A stretch of 64,000 nucleotides of DNA from Anaspis maculata. Taxonomy: Eukaryota > Arthropoda > Insecta > Coleoptera > Scraptiidae. Position 1 is the first letter of the stretch, and each line of letters begins with the position of its first letter. The notes below the pieces were generated by a model that did not search any database, was not told the DNA's origin, and saw only the letters and a list, made by a program, of their open reading frames with translations. Below are positions 11,549 through 23,919 of the stretch, piece after piece. A program made the translations under genes and the position numbers. The stretch lies in the NCBI GenBank assembly GCA_949128115.1, contig OX421966.1:36101042-36165041 (forward strand). The letters run 5' to 3'.

Positions 11549-12300
11549 TCAAAAGTCCCAAAATTCATAATTTTCGACCATATTTTTTTCGAAAAAACAG
11601 TTCGAACAGGTCGATTTCTAAAAAAGGCAAGTCGTTTTTCCATGACACGTGTCATGATCTACCGTCAACCCCTTGACCCCCAGCCACCCTTAGTTTTTTT
11701 TTAAATGGCAGCCTATGGCTTGAGGGGACTCGTTGGGAAGCTTGTCAAAAACTGTATTAAGATCTACCATTGAAAATTAGATCGAACGCTTCACCATGAA
11801 GTTTAAGGAACACCAGAGTTACTCGAGGGGTTACTCAAAAATCAGGAAAAAAATTCATAATTTCTTGCCATATCTTTAAAAAAAACGCTTGAACAGGTCG
11901 ATTTTCAAAAACGGTAAGTCGTTTTTCCATAATACGTGTTATGATCATAACGATTCATTGACGGTAGATCTACCGTCAACCCCTTGACCCCCAGTCAACC
12001 TTGTATTTTTCTAATCGTACCTATGCATGGCTTGTGGGGGCTTGTTAAAAAGCGTCCAACCATTTTCAATAGTAGATCTGAATACAGTTTTTGACAAGCT
12101 TTCCAACGAACCCCGTAAGTCATAGGGTGCGGTGCCATTTAAAAAAATACTGAGGGTGGCTAGAGGTCAAGGGGTTGACGGTAGATCATGACACGTGTCA
12201 TGAAAAAACGGCTTGCCCTTTTTAGAAATCGACCTGTTCAAGCGTTTTTTTCCGAAAAAAAATATGGTCAAAAATTTTGAATTTTCTTCCGGACTTTTGA
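11549..12300. repeat. 752-bp foldback element (family FB-B)
   Basis: TCAAAAGTCC at 11549 is inverted at 12291-12300. A block around CTACCGTCAACCCCTTGACC (11660-11693) is inverted at 12150-12185. The left half is itself partly duplicated in direct orientation (about 11830-12005, with the same CCGTCAACCCCTTGACCC block), so the element is part foldback and part direct repeat. It carries an ACAGGTCGATTT motif also present in FB-A elements. Confidence 0.8.
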
Positions 12301-12614
12301 GTAGCCGGTGTCTGTGCTGGTCCATTCTTAGCTAGTCCCGTCCTCCACCCGCGGTGGCTGTTATCCTCTACATGTTGCCGTACTGCCGGTTGCAGGCAAT
12401 ATTTTGTCTTTTATAGTATCGGATTTTGAGTCCAGAGCGGTATAATGGGATCACAAAAATTCAGTTTTTTGCATTAATGCAAAGATAGATAGATGTCTTC
12501 ATGAGATGAAAGGACGGAAGCTTCTGGGTTTAAGCATAATAATGAATAAAGAGGCACATATTATATACTCATAGGTAATATCACAATGTTCGATCGTTCA
12601 GCTTCCGCCTCGAG

Positions 12615-12690
12615 CGCTTCAACACTGATGAGACCCAAACAGGTCGAATGTGATGTAATATTAATCACTCTGTATATTCAATGAAAGTGT
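12615..12690 (+). ncRNA. hammerhead-type ribozyme candidate (type I)
   Basis: The core CTGATGA (12625-12631) is followed by a perfect 4-bp stem II (GACC, loop CAAACA, GGTC), then GAA (12646-12648). Stem III is GTGAT/ATCAC (12650-12654 with 12664-12668) around a nine-base loop, followed by TC as the expected cleavage dinucleotide (12669-12670). A short stem I (ACA/TGT) and a further CTTCA/TGAAxG pairing beyond an internal loop are possible. One defect is that the pair beside GAA is T-T rather than A-T, so activity may be weak or lost. Such ribozymes are known in Penelope-like elements and retrozymes. The host element here is not identified. Confidence 0.5.
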
Positions 12691-12909
12691 TGTGCACACA
12701 CAGTGGTTAGTAATTTTTGCTGATATGTCTATCACTTATAGTTCCCCAAAATCACTTCGAATAACGAAAATAGAGGGGCTTCTCGTTTTGCGTTCTTGAG
12801 TGAATTCGATTCCATTTGTTGCTCTGGGCTCGGGATGCGATACTTTTGAGATACCCTGTAGTTTATCCAAGCTATTATTGGTCTACTTATCATTGTCAAC
12901 TGAATATAC

Positions 12910-13332
12910 TGTTATGATATTTCTCGCGTACGGGTTCAATTATAATTGAGACAATCGTTTTAAACACACACTGTTTATTACTGCGTACTACTACAATAAC
13001 TAACGCCAACAATTATCTACTTGGAATTATTTCGCAGGTACTTCGCTTGTTTCGCTCGCGTTACCACTTCGCATTCCAATTCAATACTGCCGCGAGCTCC
13101 CGGCTGACGCCTTATATAAGGCCTCCGAACAGCGTTCCCGAGCTTTCTGTCTACTTCCAGAAATTTCCATAGCGGCCCGGTATATGCGGTTTCTAGCTCC
13201 ATGCATTTCAATGCCTCCTCGCACACTCTAGAAATGTCCAGAGCTCCACGCATTTGTACACTGCGGCCACGGATGGAAGAATCTAGAAATATCGCGTGTT
13301 TACCAATATGCACGGGAAAGCCGCTCGTAGCA
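12910..13332 (-). mobile_element. solo LTR (423 bp), minus orientation
   Basis: On the minus strand it begins TGCTACGAGCGG and ends ATATCATAACA, giving TG...CA ends. It is flanked by the 4-bp duplication GTAT (ATAC on + at 12906-12909 and 13333-13336). It contains a TATATAAG-type promoter motif within GGCCTTATATAAGGC and an AATAAA signal (GCAGTAATAAACAG). It is a diverged copy of the LTR at 26262-26780. A 4-bp duplication and TG/CA ends fit Ty3/gypsy-like LTRs. No internal region or second LTR is present. Confidence 0.85.
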
Positions 13333-13358
13333 ATACTTAATCGGTCTCATGGCTCATC

Positions 13359-14222
13359 AGAGCAAGCCTTGGAAAAATGTGTTGTGTTGGCCCGAATGGT
13401 GCGATGCTAACTTGATGATAATGCCCTGATAGATGTGCTATATGAAATGTGACAACTGTCATCGTGATGCGATGCAAGTGAAAATCTTCAAGACTACGGA
13501 GCGACAATAGAAGAATAAGAGCCTCTCTGCAGTAAAATTTACTGCGCTTGGCGAAGGATATCATCTTTACTGGTTGCCGGCTCCTCGATAAGGCTGCTAG
13601 GCGGGCGGTGGTTACTAAAGAAAGTGATGCCAAGCAGCCAAGCGCGGCAGTACTGAAGAAAGCGGAATGAAACTTACTGGGTAGCGGCAATTACCTTATG
13701 CCTACGGTAGCTTATACTGAAACTAAAGAAACACCTGAAGCGCTTGGCCCTCGGCTTGGCCACTTGGGCATCATTTTCTTCAGTGACCACCACCTGCACC
13801 TAGCAGCATTAGCGAGGAGCCGCCAACCAGTGGAGAGATGATGTCCTTTGTCGACCGCCTTAATTTTACTTCAGGGAGGCTCACGTTCTCCTATTTTAGC
13901 TAAGCAGTCTAGAAAATTTTCAAATTCGCTAATTTGCCACGTCGAGATGACAGTGGCAGCTGTCACATGATTCAAAGCAAATATCAAAGCGTCATGCTGG
14001 CCCTACATTGAGCATAAAATGCTGCAGCTTTTTTAGCTGCTGAGCTCTCATTGGTCACATGTTGGTCATTGACAATAATTTCAGGCGTCAGTTCCGATCA
14101 GAACTCTGCAGCAAAAAAAGCTGTAGCATTTGATGCTCAATGTAATGGTAGCCTTAGCTACATACCATTCGTGAACGCATTTGTGTCAACAACACAAGAT
14201 TTTTTTTCCAAGGCTTGCTCTA
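13359..14222. repeat. inverted-repeat element, about 864 bp
   Basis: AGAGCAAGCCTTGGAAAAA at 13359 is inverted at the right end (…CCAAGGCTTGCTCT, ending 14222), and pairing continues imperfectly through a TGTGTTGTGTTG block. No target duplication is obvious. A smaller hairpin is nested at 13999-14153. Open frames inside carry no recognised domain. Confidence 0.55.
13999..14153. repeat. 155-bp hairpin (MITE-like)
   Basis: GGCCCTACATTGAGCA followed by AAATGCTGCAGCTTTTTTAG at 13999-14044 pairs with the inverse at 14104-14153, allowing a small insertion near the right end. It is nested in the 13359-14222 element. Confidence 0.75.
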
Positions 14223-16208
14223 ATAAAAAAAGACGTGAAACTGGTTTATAGCTAGGTAAGTACTAGGTATATACTTACGAGATTAAGATAGCTATTTTCT
14301 ACAGCTATTTTCACTTAAACTAGTTAGTCAGTTATTTTGTAGTCGCCGCCTTGAACGATATACCTACCTTAGGACATGAACAATTGAACAAGCTATAGAG
14401 AATGTATAAAACATAGGTAAAGGGTAAAGTATATGTAAGTTAAGCTTCCGTTCTACGGAGCAAGGCTTCCAAAAGCTCTTCCTGCTGACTAATTTTCAAA
14501 GGCATTGAATATTGGTTGAAACTCATACTTTGTAGAGACTGCAATCTCTTGAGTGATAATGATTATTGCCAAGACATTGGCTGAGGCAACAGGGCATTGC
14601 CTTTGCCGCCCGAAGAGTATTAAGTGTTGGTGTGTTTCAAAATCGGGCGTTTCGATATTCTTTTTTTAGCAGTGCTTTTTGGTAGCAGACAGACAGGGGT
14701 CAAAGGGACAAACAATGCACCATAAAATTAGTTCAGATACAGCTATTTTTATATCACGCGGATTTGCCCAAAAAAATAAGCATTTCGGTGAAAAAAGATA
14801 CACACGTAGATAGGTATATTATAATTACTGTTTACTACAACTATAACAAGGAAACAACGAGTTCATTATTTTTATTAATAGCAGATAAAACACCCAAAGT
14901 GAAACAATAATCTGAACTCATTTACAAAAATTCCTTGCAGCCAATGTGACAAACAAACGAAATAATATTTACGAAAAACGCATCCTTCAAGATCCCTATA
15001 CGCATGGTTATAGAAACTGATATAGGGTGTTGCAAAGAAACTCAGAGTCAAGAGTCAAAAACAAGGAAGGTTTGATTCTTTCAGAAGTGGGAATCTAGAC
15101 TTAGTCGGAATGTCCAACGGTTTTTCCAATTTTATTGATTTTTGAGTTTGTATCCAAAGCACAACAGAAAAATCTCAATAAATGAGATGAGTAATTTACT
15201 ATTAAGTAGCGGCTCTTCGTTGTTTCTTAGCAACACTTGATTGTTGCGTTTGACCTACAATGCGGATGAAGTGGACGCGGCCATTTGACGTAACATGACA
15301 CTTGTCGCCGTGACAAGGTGTCATATAAGCGAAAGTGAAAATTTTCGAGAATACGCAAGGAATCGACAGTTTCCTTGGGGTGCTTTGCAGTGTGAACGTG
15401 AGTGAGCAATTTCATGTACTACACTGCGATTCCTTAAGATTTCAATTCTTATTATATTCTTAACCACTGGCGCATACCATCCAGTCAAATTTTATTCCAA
15501 AATTATCCAGATCACTTTGACTGGGTACTTCTGCATTCTTCGGAACAATGTTTTTTCTTTATTTGTATTGATAAAGACTTTACAGTATTGAATATATCGT
15601 TTGAAGGGATGGTGTATACGTACATAACAAGACTTCGTAGGAAACAGTACAGATTTTATTACAAAAACATTTGGGCGTTCTGACAACGCCACGCTGACGA
15701 GGTCAGGTATGCCCAAACACATGTCCGCGCTTCCGGTGTTGTGCATATTTTTTTGAGCGTAATGTAAATATTAAATATTCAGGTATTATTATTCAAGAGT
15801 TTTGATCCGTTTCAGTCGAATCTACAACATGTACTGCCGGTTTCAAAAAAGATAATTCACCTGACCTATGATTATGGAGTTTTTTTTGCGAATTCTTGCC
15901 GATTGATTCAGATAAACCCTTGAAATCTGTAGAAAATGGATTATGTCCCAATCCTCGACTATATTTTAAAAATCATGTAATCCTGAAATCTAGCAGCCAT
16001 ATACATCAACTTGATTTGGATACAACAATGACTTTGTGGAATAAACAAAATCCACCATGAAACAAAATCAGGTTATTTTTTTAAAAATACATAAAAAGTG
16101 AATAACACTATAGTATTCTCATGTAGTAATACCCAAGTACCTAACTCTAAATGAGGTACAAATAAGTAAAAATCCATCTATTTTTGCAGTGGTGTTGTAT
16201 AAAGTTGA
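14223..16208. other. no gene recognised
   Basis: AT-rich sequence. Short open frames (for example 15227-15415 and 15492-15746, both minus) have no identifiable features. A TATAGGGTGTT motif near 15020 may be a lone foldback terminus. Confidence 0.35.
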
Positions 16209-16344
16209 ACGTATATTTGTTGTCTTTAAACTACACCACAATTTTTTGTATTCTCTTTTGCCTGAGGAAATTACAAAAAAAATCACAAAAGAGAGTACAA
16301 AAAATTGTGGTGTAGTTTCAAGATAACAAATACATATATTACGT
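16209..16344. repeat. 136-bp hairpin
   Basis: The ACGTATATTTGTTGTCTT arm continues into an ACTACACCACAATTTTTTGT block and CTCTTTTG, then reads back inverted (CAAAAGAG, AAAAAATTGTGGTGTAGT, ending 16344). The loop is about 25 bases. Arms are about 52 bases with few mismatches. Confidence 0.8.
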
Positions 16345-17032
16345 CTATCTAAATAAGGTATTATTTCGGGAAAGAATTCCGAAGAGGTTTTTGTTACTAT
16401 TGAATACTCGAGTTATGTTGGGTTCCATCAGAGGTGCGATATGTGTCGTAGAAAACAGTTTTCCGATTTTTTCTCTATTGCAGTCTTGTGCAAGTTCAAT
16501 GGAATTTCAGGTATGTTTGAGTCGAGGTGAGTGTGGAATTCTTTAGTACGTGGTAAGTACTTGGACCTCGTGTGATGGAATTTTTACTTTGGACAAGATC
16601 CCAATACTGACTTGATGTTTTGAGGCACTCTGTATGTAAACTTGCGATTTGAAAAGCAGACTAATAAAGAAATATCGACTGAAAAGTTATAATCCAAATA
16701 AACAAATTCAGTATCTATTATTATTGTTTTGTGTAGTCTGAAACATAATCATCCTTCACATAGAATCCTTAGCCCTTATCTTTGTTTTGGTGATGGTTTT
16801 GTTAATTTGAAGTATTTCACTACTTTGTGACTAAAATAATATTTTGACTTTGACTTTATTTTTAACGACAAGCATAGCAGGTATAATTACAGTTGAGTAT
16901 TGTATTATTTTTCTGTATGAGGCGACGCCGAGTTTAAACAGCAAAACCTGAACTTTGGAAAGATACATCGAAGGACAAGAGATTTTCTACCTATTCATAG
17001 TGGGACAAAATCAGTTGTCGGCAGCCAAAAGT

Positions 17033-17345
17033 CTGAAACTCACCAGATCGTCTTAGAATAGTGAGGTCATTATAGAAAAAATATTGAAGAAATTTCAATT
17101 GTGCTCGGGGGTGAAATTGGGGTTTGGGGTTGAAAAAAATAAAAGAACAACAGAAAAATTTCCAGTTCAGCGAATTTTCTCAGAATATCAAGGCGATTGA
17201 GGGAAAAATATTGAATAAAATTCATTGACCCTTGGGGGTGTGATTCAAGGGTTGAAAAAAAAATAACGAGAAAAAAAATTGAAATTCATCAAATCGTCCT
17301 AAAATAGTGGGGTGAATATGGGAAAAATATTGGAAAAAATTCTGA
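17033..17345. repeat. about 2.5 degenerate tandem copies of a ~120-bp unit
   Basis: Successive blocks each contain a CA-TCGTC/TCAGA-ATAGTGGGGT-like start, GAAAAATATTG, and a GGGGTGAAATTGGGG/AAGGGTTGAAAAAAA end. Units begin near 17033, 17159 and 17279. Divergence is high. Confidence 0.5.
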
Positions 17346-20220
17346 CTTCAAGTTCTTAGTGATAATAAAATTCAAACTAGAAAACATGTTCGTAACGAAA
17401 AAACAGAACTTTTCACTTTTTATGTAAAACACCCCTAAAAACAACCCTGCTTTTCCAATATCATTGGAATAATGTTTAGTTGAAAATCTTGACACGATTT
17501 CGCAGCAGTCCAGTGAAAATCAGCGTTCTCCAGAAATTTTGAATTTTTGTCTCTTCATACATATATTTGAAGAAAAAATTGTTAATCACGGGAACGCACG
17601 TGGACGCATACAATTTCTTTTGAAATCAACTTGAAAAAAGTGTAGCTTTCAGTGAAAGAAGTTGTAGGCTGGAGCAAGGTGGAACATTTTTTGTAAGCCA
17701 CTGCAAAAATGGAACTCTTGGAAGACAAATGACCCGAACATCGCCATTCGAAATAATGTATAATTCTGAAACAAGTGAACATATATCATGTGTGAAGTAT
17801 GATTTACTTCCAAAAAACTTCAAGTGAGCTATGGTGAAATTTATAGAATGATATCTGGCCTCTGAAAAGCACAGTCGGCAATACCACTTCAGTCACAAAA
17901 TGCTATGAAAGTGTTATCAGTAGAGTTATTTTGAAGTCCTGTGTTTGAGGCATCACACAAAAGTTATGAATTGCTTTGGAATCTCAAGACTTTGGTAACT
18001 TATGAATCAACTATTTTTCCAAATAATAGCAAAAATTTGGGCCGAAATATCAAAATGACCTTGCTCGACTTTTGGCCACTTTTTACGGCACTTGGCCCAC
18101 TGTGCTATTGTTTAAATATATTGTTTGAATAAATAGTACAAAAACCCAAGGATGTAAGTAACGCTCACACTTCATAGTGCTGAAACGAAAGGAAGCCCCC
18201 CTCTTCCTTGAGTTTGAGTTTAAAAAACAATGACGGAATGGCAATTTCGAAAGTAGGAGGCATTTCCCGACTCTTAGCTGGCGGACCGACAATGCGACAA
18301 CATTCTTTAGCAAATGTAAAAAATATCTACAGCACTCAAGTACTGACAGTAGGTGCCTATTCTAGCATGGGACACGTGGGGTATTTTTATCGTGGCCCTT
18401 TTTCCACCTACGAAAATGCATCTTAGCATCTTATCATGGTCCAATATTCAATGTACCAAAGTGTCAAATTAGGTAGGTAGGGCAAGACTAAAGATGCATC
18501 CACCCTGCTGATCAGCTGAAGGGTGGCTAATTATGGCTAATTGAATTGTACAGTTCAAGAGGGATACGGTGTTCCACAATAGCGCACATTTGAAGCTTTC
18601 CTGGATTGATAACACAGCTCTTGATACTGCATTGTTTCTAAGAATTCATGGCTCACTGATGGAAAGAAGAACCAATCCATCTCACCACCTTGCGGTGTGT
18701 CTAATAAGAAGCCTCGCCCAAAAAAAGGTCTCCGCAGCAATAAATCATTTGGGTACATTATTACAAAAAGTACACATCAAACACGTACACACATACATAC
18801 AATAAGAAGTATCGTTATTGTTTTGTTAGCTTGGGAACTGTTTGAAGTTTGCTTGGCAAAAAATTAATAATGATGGTGACTACTCTAAAACTTCAATGAA
18901 GTGAAATCGAAACTTATTTGTCAAATGTGACCTGAGATAAAATAAGTAGTCATTAATGAAAAGAAAAAGGCAATGAATTAAAAAAAAACTGTATGCGACA
19001 CGTAAGAATACCTCTCAGCTGCGATTTGCGGTAAAAATGAGAGATTATTCTACTAAATAGTTTGAAAGTTTGGAAGGCACGAGCAGAGCAAATGTTTGGA
19101 ATAGGATCTTCTCGATGTAAAAAATCAGGGGTGAATAGTTTCATCTCCATCATACCTATTTTACGTTAATACCATTGTACCGTTGAGGGCAGTCTTAGCC
19201 CCATAACTCGGCTAGCCTAAACGGGTGCCTTGTTTTTTCTGTAAAAAGCAAATATCTGATTATTTCTGTGAAAGCTCAGCTTTATACGAAAAATGGCCAC
19301 CTCAGTAGTAATATAGAGCATTTTGCATAGTATATATGAGTGGCATGCGCGCACCACTTTTTTACAGTTGTTGGTTGCGTCAGAAAAAAAATCATATCTA
19401 AAATACTATAAGTCCTAGATCAGAATTTTTTCTTTTAAAAAATTCTGCAATACTTTGGCTCCAATCGCTTTGCTGGTTGTAAATAGAAAACTGTGAAAAT
19501 AAAAATTTTCCCCGCTGATTGAGAATCATGCTGCATTCATAGCCGATGAAAATGTTCAGACTTTATAAATAAATAATAAACCATTGTTTCTCAATCGCTG
19601 TCACACTGTGACATAGGTCTGGATATGTACTTCAATTTAAAAAAAAAACTAGGCACAAAGCTTCATCAGATCCAAAGATATGATGATGAAAAGGCTGACA
19701 TCCATGCGTTTTCTCTATTTAAATGAGTTTCACGAGTTGTGCATTATTTATTGTTGTTAAAGATTGTTCATATTTCACCGATCATCTTTAAACGTCGTCG
19801 GTATCAACCTGCATTAGTTGAGATTCGATTAGCGAAAGAATGAACCAGATATATTGAACCGTTCAAAAGATACGGAAGATTTAGTTGAATTTTGTTCAGA
19901 AACGAGGAACGAGGAACGAGGAAAAAAAAATAATCACGAAAAAAAGAAGCGGCCACAAATAGCCTCCGTCACTACGTCTGGCGAGGCTTAAAAAGTGCAG
20001 AACAGAGTGGACTGACTATATTTGAAAAAAATGTTTAAAATAAATAAAAACCTGACTACAAATAAACCACTTACAATCAATCCAGAAATACCCTGTGAAC
20101 AAATTTATCAGGTACTATGACACTTCTATACTGCCAGAGTCCTTACTTCCACTAACTGCATCTTTCGGAATTCAAACGTGTCCAAAGTTCCATTTTTGAA
20201 ATTTTCTCAATAGCATACTA
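17346..20220. other. no gene recognised
   Basis: AT-rich sequence with many short overlapping frames on both strands and none with motifs. No clear tandem or inverted repeats were seen by eye. Confidence 0.35.
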
Positions 20221-21941
20221 TAGTGGACGTGGTACAACCGAAATAGGGAATATAAGTTGCAAATGATAATAAAGACAAACCACTTTGAAGGGTTACAACT
20301 GAGACCTAAATAAACGATTTGACCCGCGGTGCTTTTTTTTTCGTCCCTTAGGATTCGAATAGCGCCCCCTTTTCAAAATGGCGGATATTATCTAGGGGCA
20401 GAAGGTATCGAATAGCCTAGTGATGTCCAGCTTAGTAGAAATATATGGGGCTATGTCTCAATCGGTTTCTGGGACATCAAACACTATTTAAAAAAATTGC
20501 GGAACATTGTCATCTACTGCAAGCAAATTTGGTGGAGGCGCCAAAAGGAATTTAGTACTGTCATAAGAAAATTGCTGTAACATTTTTATTTTTCAACCGA
20601 TTTTAATACAAGACATCTCATTTTGTAGAACAATGAATTCTTCTTGTTACCTTGTACCTTCAATTTAAGAAGACATTGAGGAATGTTGATAAAAAAATTA
20701 AAAAATAATTTGAAAGAAAAAAGATTTTTTTATTTTTTTATTTTCATGAAAATTGCCTCATTTGTAGATTTTGATGTGCCCTTTCTAAATTTGCACTTTT
20801 CCGATTCCTATATTTGCAGCACGCGCCGTCATATTGAATAAATGATGTTTGAAAAGAAGTTTTTGACAATATCTGAATTTTGGCCTTTGTGACATTAAAA
20901 TGTTTATATACATATGAAAGCACATTCAATCCTCCTCAGTTTGACATCTAAACCAGCTCTGTGCGACCCGCGGTTCTTGAGCTAGACCTTCTGGAAGTAT
21001 CAATTTTCGGTTCCAGAAGAATAAAAATCACCTCTTGGGGCTGTGCCAGGGCCACCAATGTTCATGATTTGTGATAAATCACGACTCGTTATTGATGGGT
21101 AACTAAATTAAGACATGGTGGTGATCCAGTGGTGAAATCCGGTAGGCGCGGTCACTATTTAACACCGGAAATTGATACTTCCGGAAGCTCTAGCTCAAGA
21201 ATCCCGAGTCGCACAGAGATGGTTTAGGTGTCAAATCGTGGAGAATTGAATGTACTTCCATACGTATGTGAACATTTTATTCTTGCATGGACTAAAATTC
21301 AGATATTGTCAAAAACTTCCTTTCAGATATCATTTTTCCAAGATGGCAGTGCGCACTGAGAAGATATAAATCGGAAAAGTGCAAATTTAGAAAGGGCACA
21401 TCGAAATCTACAAATGAGGCAATTTTTATGGAAATAAAAAATAAGAAAAATCTTTTTTTTTTCAAATTATTTCTCAATTTTTTTTACATTCCTCAATGTC
21501 TTTTTTCACGAAAGGTATAAGATAACAAGAAGAATTTACTTTTCTACAAAATAAGATGTCTTGTGTTAAAATCGGTTGAAAAATAAAAATGTTACAGCGA
21601 TTTTCTTATGACCGTACTAAATTCATTTTGGCGCCTCCACCAAATTTGCCTGTGACAGATGTCAATGTTCCACAATTTTTTTAAATAGTGTTTGATGTCC
21701 CAGAAACCGATCGAGACATAGCTCCATATATTTTAACAAAGCTGGACATCACCAGGCTAGTCGATACCTTCTGCCCCTAGATAAAATCCGCCATTTTGAA
21801 TAAGGGGCGTCATTCAAATCCTAAGGGACGAGAAAAAAAGCACTGCGGGTCAAATCGTTTATTCAAGTCCTAGTTACGAACCTGCAAAGTGGTTTGGCTT
21901 TATCATCATTTGCAACTTGTTTTTTCCTACCACGTCCACTA
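20221..21941. repeat. 1.72-kb foldback element (family FB-C)
   Basis: TAGTGGACGTGGTA (20221-20234) is inverted at 21928-21941. Mirrored blocks include a CGATTTGACCCGCGG block near 20320 and 21850, CGCCCC/GGGGCG, GGTTTCTGGGACATCAAACA near 20465 and 21690, GGCGCCTCCACCAAATTTG, and a TTCCAGAAG/CTTCCGGAAG centre near 21080. The loop is about 150 bases or less. No coding region was recognised. The internal CGATTTGACCCGC module is shared with the foldback at 48948-50350. Confidence 0.85.
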
Positions 21942-23287
21942 CTAGTGCGCTTCGATGTAGTTATAGGCCCGAAGGAAAATTTGGTCGATTTTCCGTTTTA
22001 GTATTTTATTTGTTAAGATGCGACTCTTTGGTTCCACTGATGAGCATAACTGAAAATCCTGCATAATCGTAGAAAGGAAAATGGTTGAGAATGAAACGAA
22101 TTTCCGAAAAAGATGCATGAACTAAACTATTTAGAATGTCGCAATTGCACGGCCTCACTAAATGGTACTTGTTGATAAAATAGCGAATTCAGCAACACTA
22201 TGACCTATCTAATCAGAAAAATATTGCCAGAAAGCACCAGAAAACTAACATCTGGTCCAATCTCTTGTTTGTCCCAGTCATTTTCTGTTGTTATAAACCA
22301 AAACAGGCCATCACGAAATAATAATTAATGTTGCTAAAATGCGTAGATGACTTATTTATCGTATCACAATTTATTCAAGCATTTGTTATTGTTATTATTC
22401 TCTGTTCACAAACAGTTAATTTGGCAGCGAACAAGAGGATGTTCAACAATATCAAGGAATGCACGCGATTGCAACATACTTCCCCCAATTATCATAATTC
22501 TTGATGGAAACTTCGAATTCTCGACGCATGGCGTTATTGTTGTTTTTGGTGTGTCAAAATGCCTTTCAGCGATAACTCAAAACTCTAATTTGCAGCAGCG
22601 AAGATTCGGCTGCAGCAGTGCACAGTGCATTGACCACGGAGGAAAGATCATCAGAGTCGAATTTTTAACTACATGGGAACTGAATGTGCAGGGCGACCAC
22701 CTTTAAAATATTGTGGTTGTGTGTGTGGAGCAGAATTATTTTTCTGCACGTCGAAATCTTATAACACACCATCGCAGGCCGCGAAGTTACCACACTCTGT
22801 GGAGCTTCCCAGGGATAAAAAGAGATTTGAGCGACAAATATTTTTGATGTTTTATGGAACAGGTGGCATTACTCTGGAGGCTAAACAAAATGCAATGTTT
22901 CGATTTCTGTGTGAAACTTTTCGCCTATTATTTCGGCCAGATGTTCTCAGAAAAAATCTTGTCTAAAAGAAAAGTTGTTATAGACAGATTAGTATGCTGT
23001 GTTCTAGAGCAACTTGCTTGAAAGCAAGCAGCACCACTCTATTTTCGATAAAGTTGTTTCTCTCTCATGTATGGATAATGGACCTATTTCTTTTTCACGC
23101 CCATTTTGGGTCCTATCGCCGCTCATTGGCGAGATTTGCCTCACAATCTCCCGTAGCAACTCTGTCAGTGTCATTTATTACCCCTGACAACGATATGTTA
23201 CAATTTGTCATCAGTTGTCAGTAGAGCAGAACCAAAATGTGGAGCAAAAGTCTTGCCACGATGCAAACCTACAGACTCGACAACGCT
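21942..23287. other. no gene recognised
   Basis: Open frames at 22347-22706, 22673-22966 and 22994-23224 (+) show no domain. The neighbouring minus-strand THAP exons (23288-23846) hint that diverged exons of the same gene could lie here, but I could not identify any. Confidence 0.35.
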
Positions 23288-23846
23288 CTACTTGTTTATA
23301 AGTGTAGGCATCAAATGACGGGGAATCAGCGTGATAAGAGGTTTAAGTATAGTGCAGAAGGATATTTTGAAGACGTACTTGTGAATAACCTGGAGGTAGA
23401 AGCGAAGTGCTACAGGAGCCAGAAAAAGGAACAAGCTCCTCAAGAAAATGTTCGAAACAGCATTTGTTTTCAGCGTCTTCTTTGTACCAATCACTGATGG
23501 ATAGAAATCTTCCGCTCTGAAGTGCCGTAAGCACACCTAAGATTGAAGCAAAATATTGAGGTTTTGTTGTGAAATTACAGTAGTAATTGCCAAATAGGAA
23601 GCTGAGGTAGCATTCCCAGCACTTTGAACGGTAATTTGGACGCCCCCGCTTTTGGCCTTGCAAGTACAACTTGTAAAACAGCTGAAGTTGTTTCGTTGGC
23701 GTTTGATGCCGGCATCGTGTCTTCCAGTGGCGGCCATCCATTTATTTCGCTTATTTTTGTCGGCAGGAAGACCGTGGAATGAAACATTTGGGGGAAATAC
23801 TCTCTTGGACTTTGTGCGGACAACTTTTCACACAGCAAAAGCGCAT
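23288..23846 (-). pseudogene. THAP-domain protein, N-terminal fragment in two pieces
   Basis: THAP domains are zinc-dependent DNA-binding modules (C2CH) found in transcription factors and P-element-type transposases. On the minus strand a start at 23846 gives MRFCCVKSCPH, which supplies the first C-x4-C pair. About 20 codons on, in another frame, comes VSFHGLPADKNKRNKWMAA then TGRHDAGIKRQRN, the SFH-x-FP and conserved Trp region. After a likely intron ending in CAATCTTAG, a frame near 23537 gives VCLRHFRAEDFYPS and LKTNAVSNIF, matching the C-x2-H ligands and the AVPTIF box. The one-base frame change between the first and second blocks, plus no recognised continuation after AVSNIF, suggest a broken gene or an undetected splice. 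It lies 70 bases left of a Harbinger MITE. Confidence 0.65.
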
Positions 23847-23919
23847 TTTTCGAATTGTTCGATCAGTGTAGCGACACGACACATGTTGCAGTCATAGTGA
23901 CAGTGACAATCCTAATTTA

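Noticed and set aside
13335..13365. Hammerhead core on the minus strand (CTGATGAG near 13345)
   Set aside because: The sequence after stem II is GATT rather than GAA and no stem III is present.
22030..22062. Hammerhead core CTGATGAG...GAAAA on the plus strand
   Set aside because: The bases between do not form stem II.
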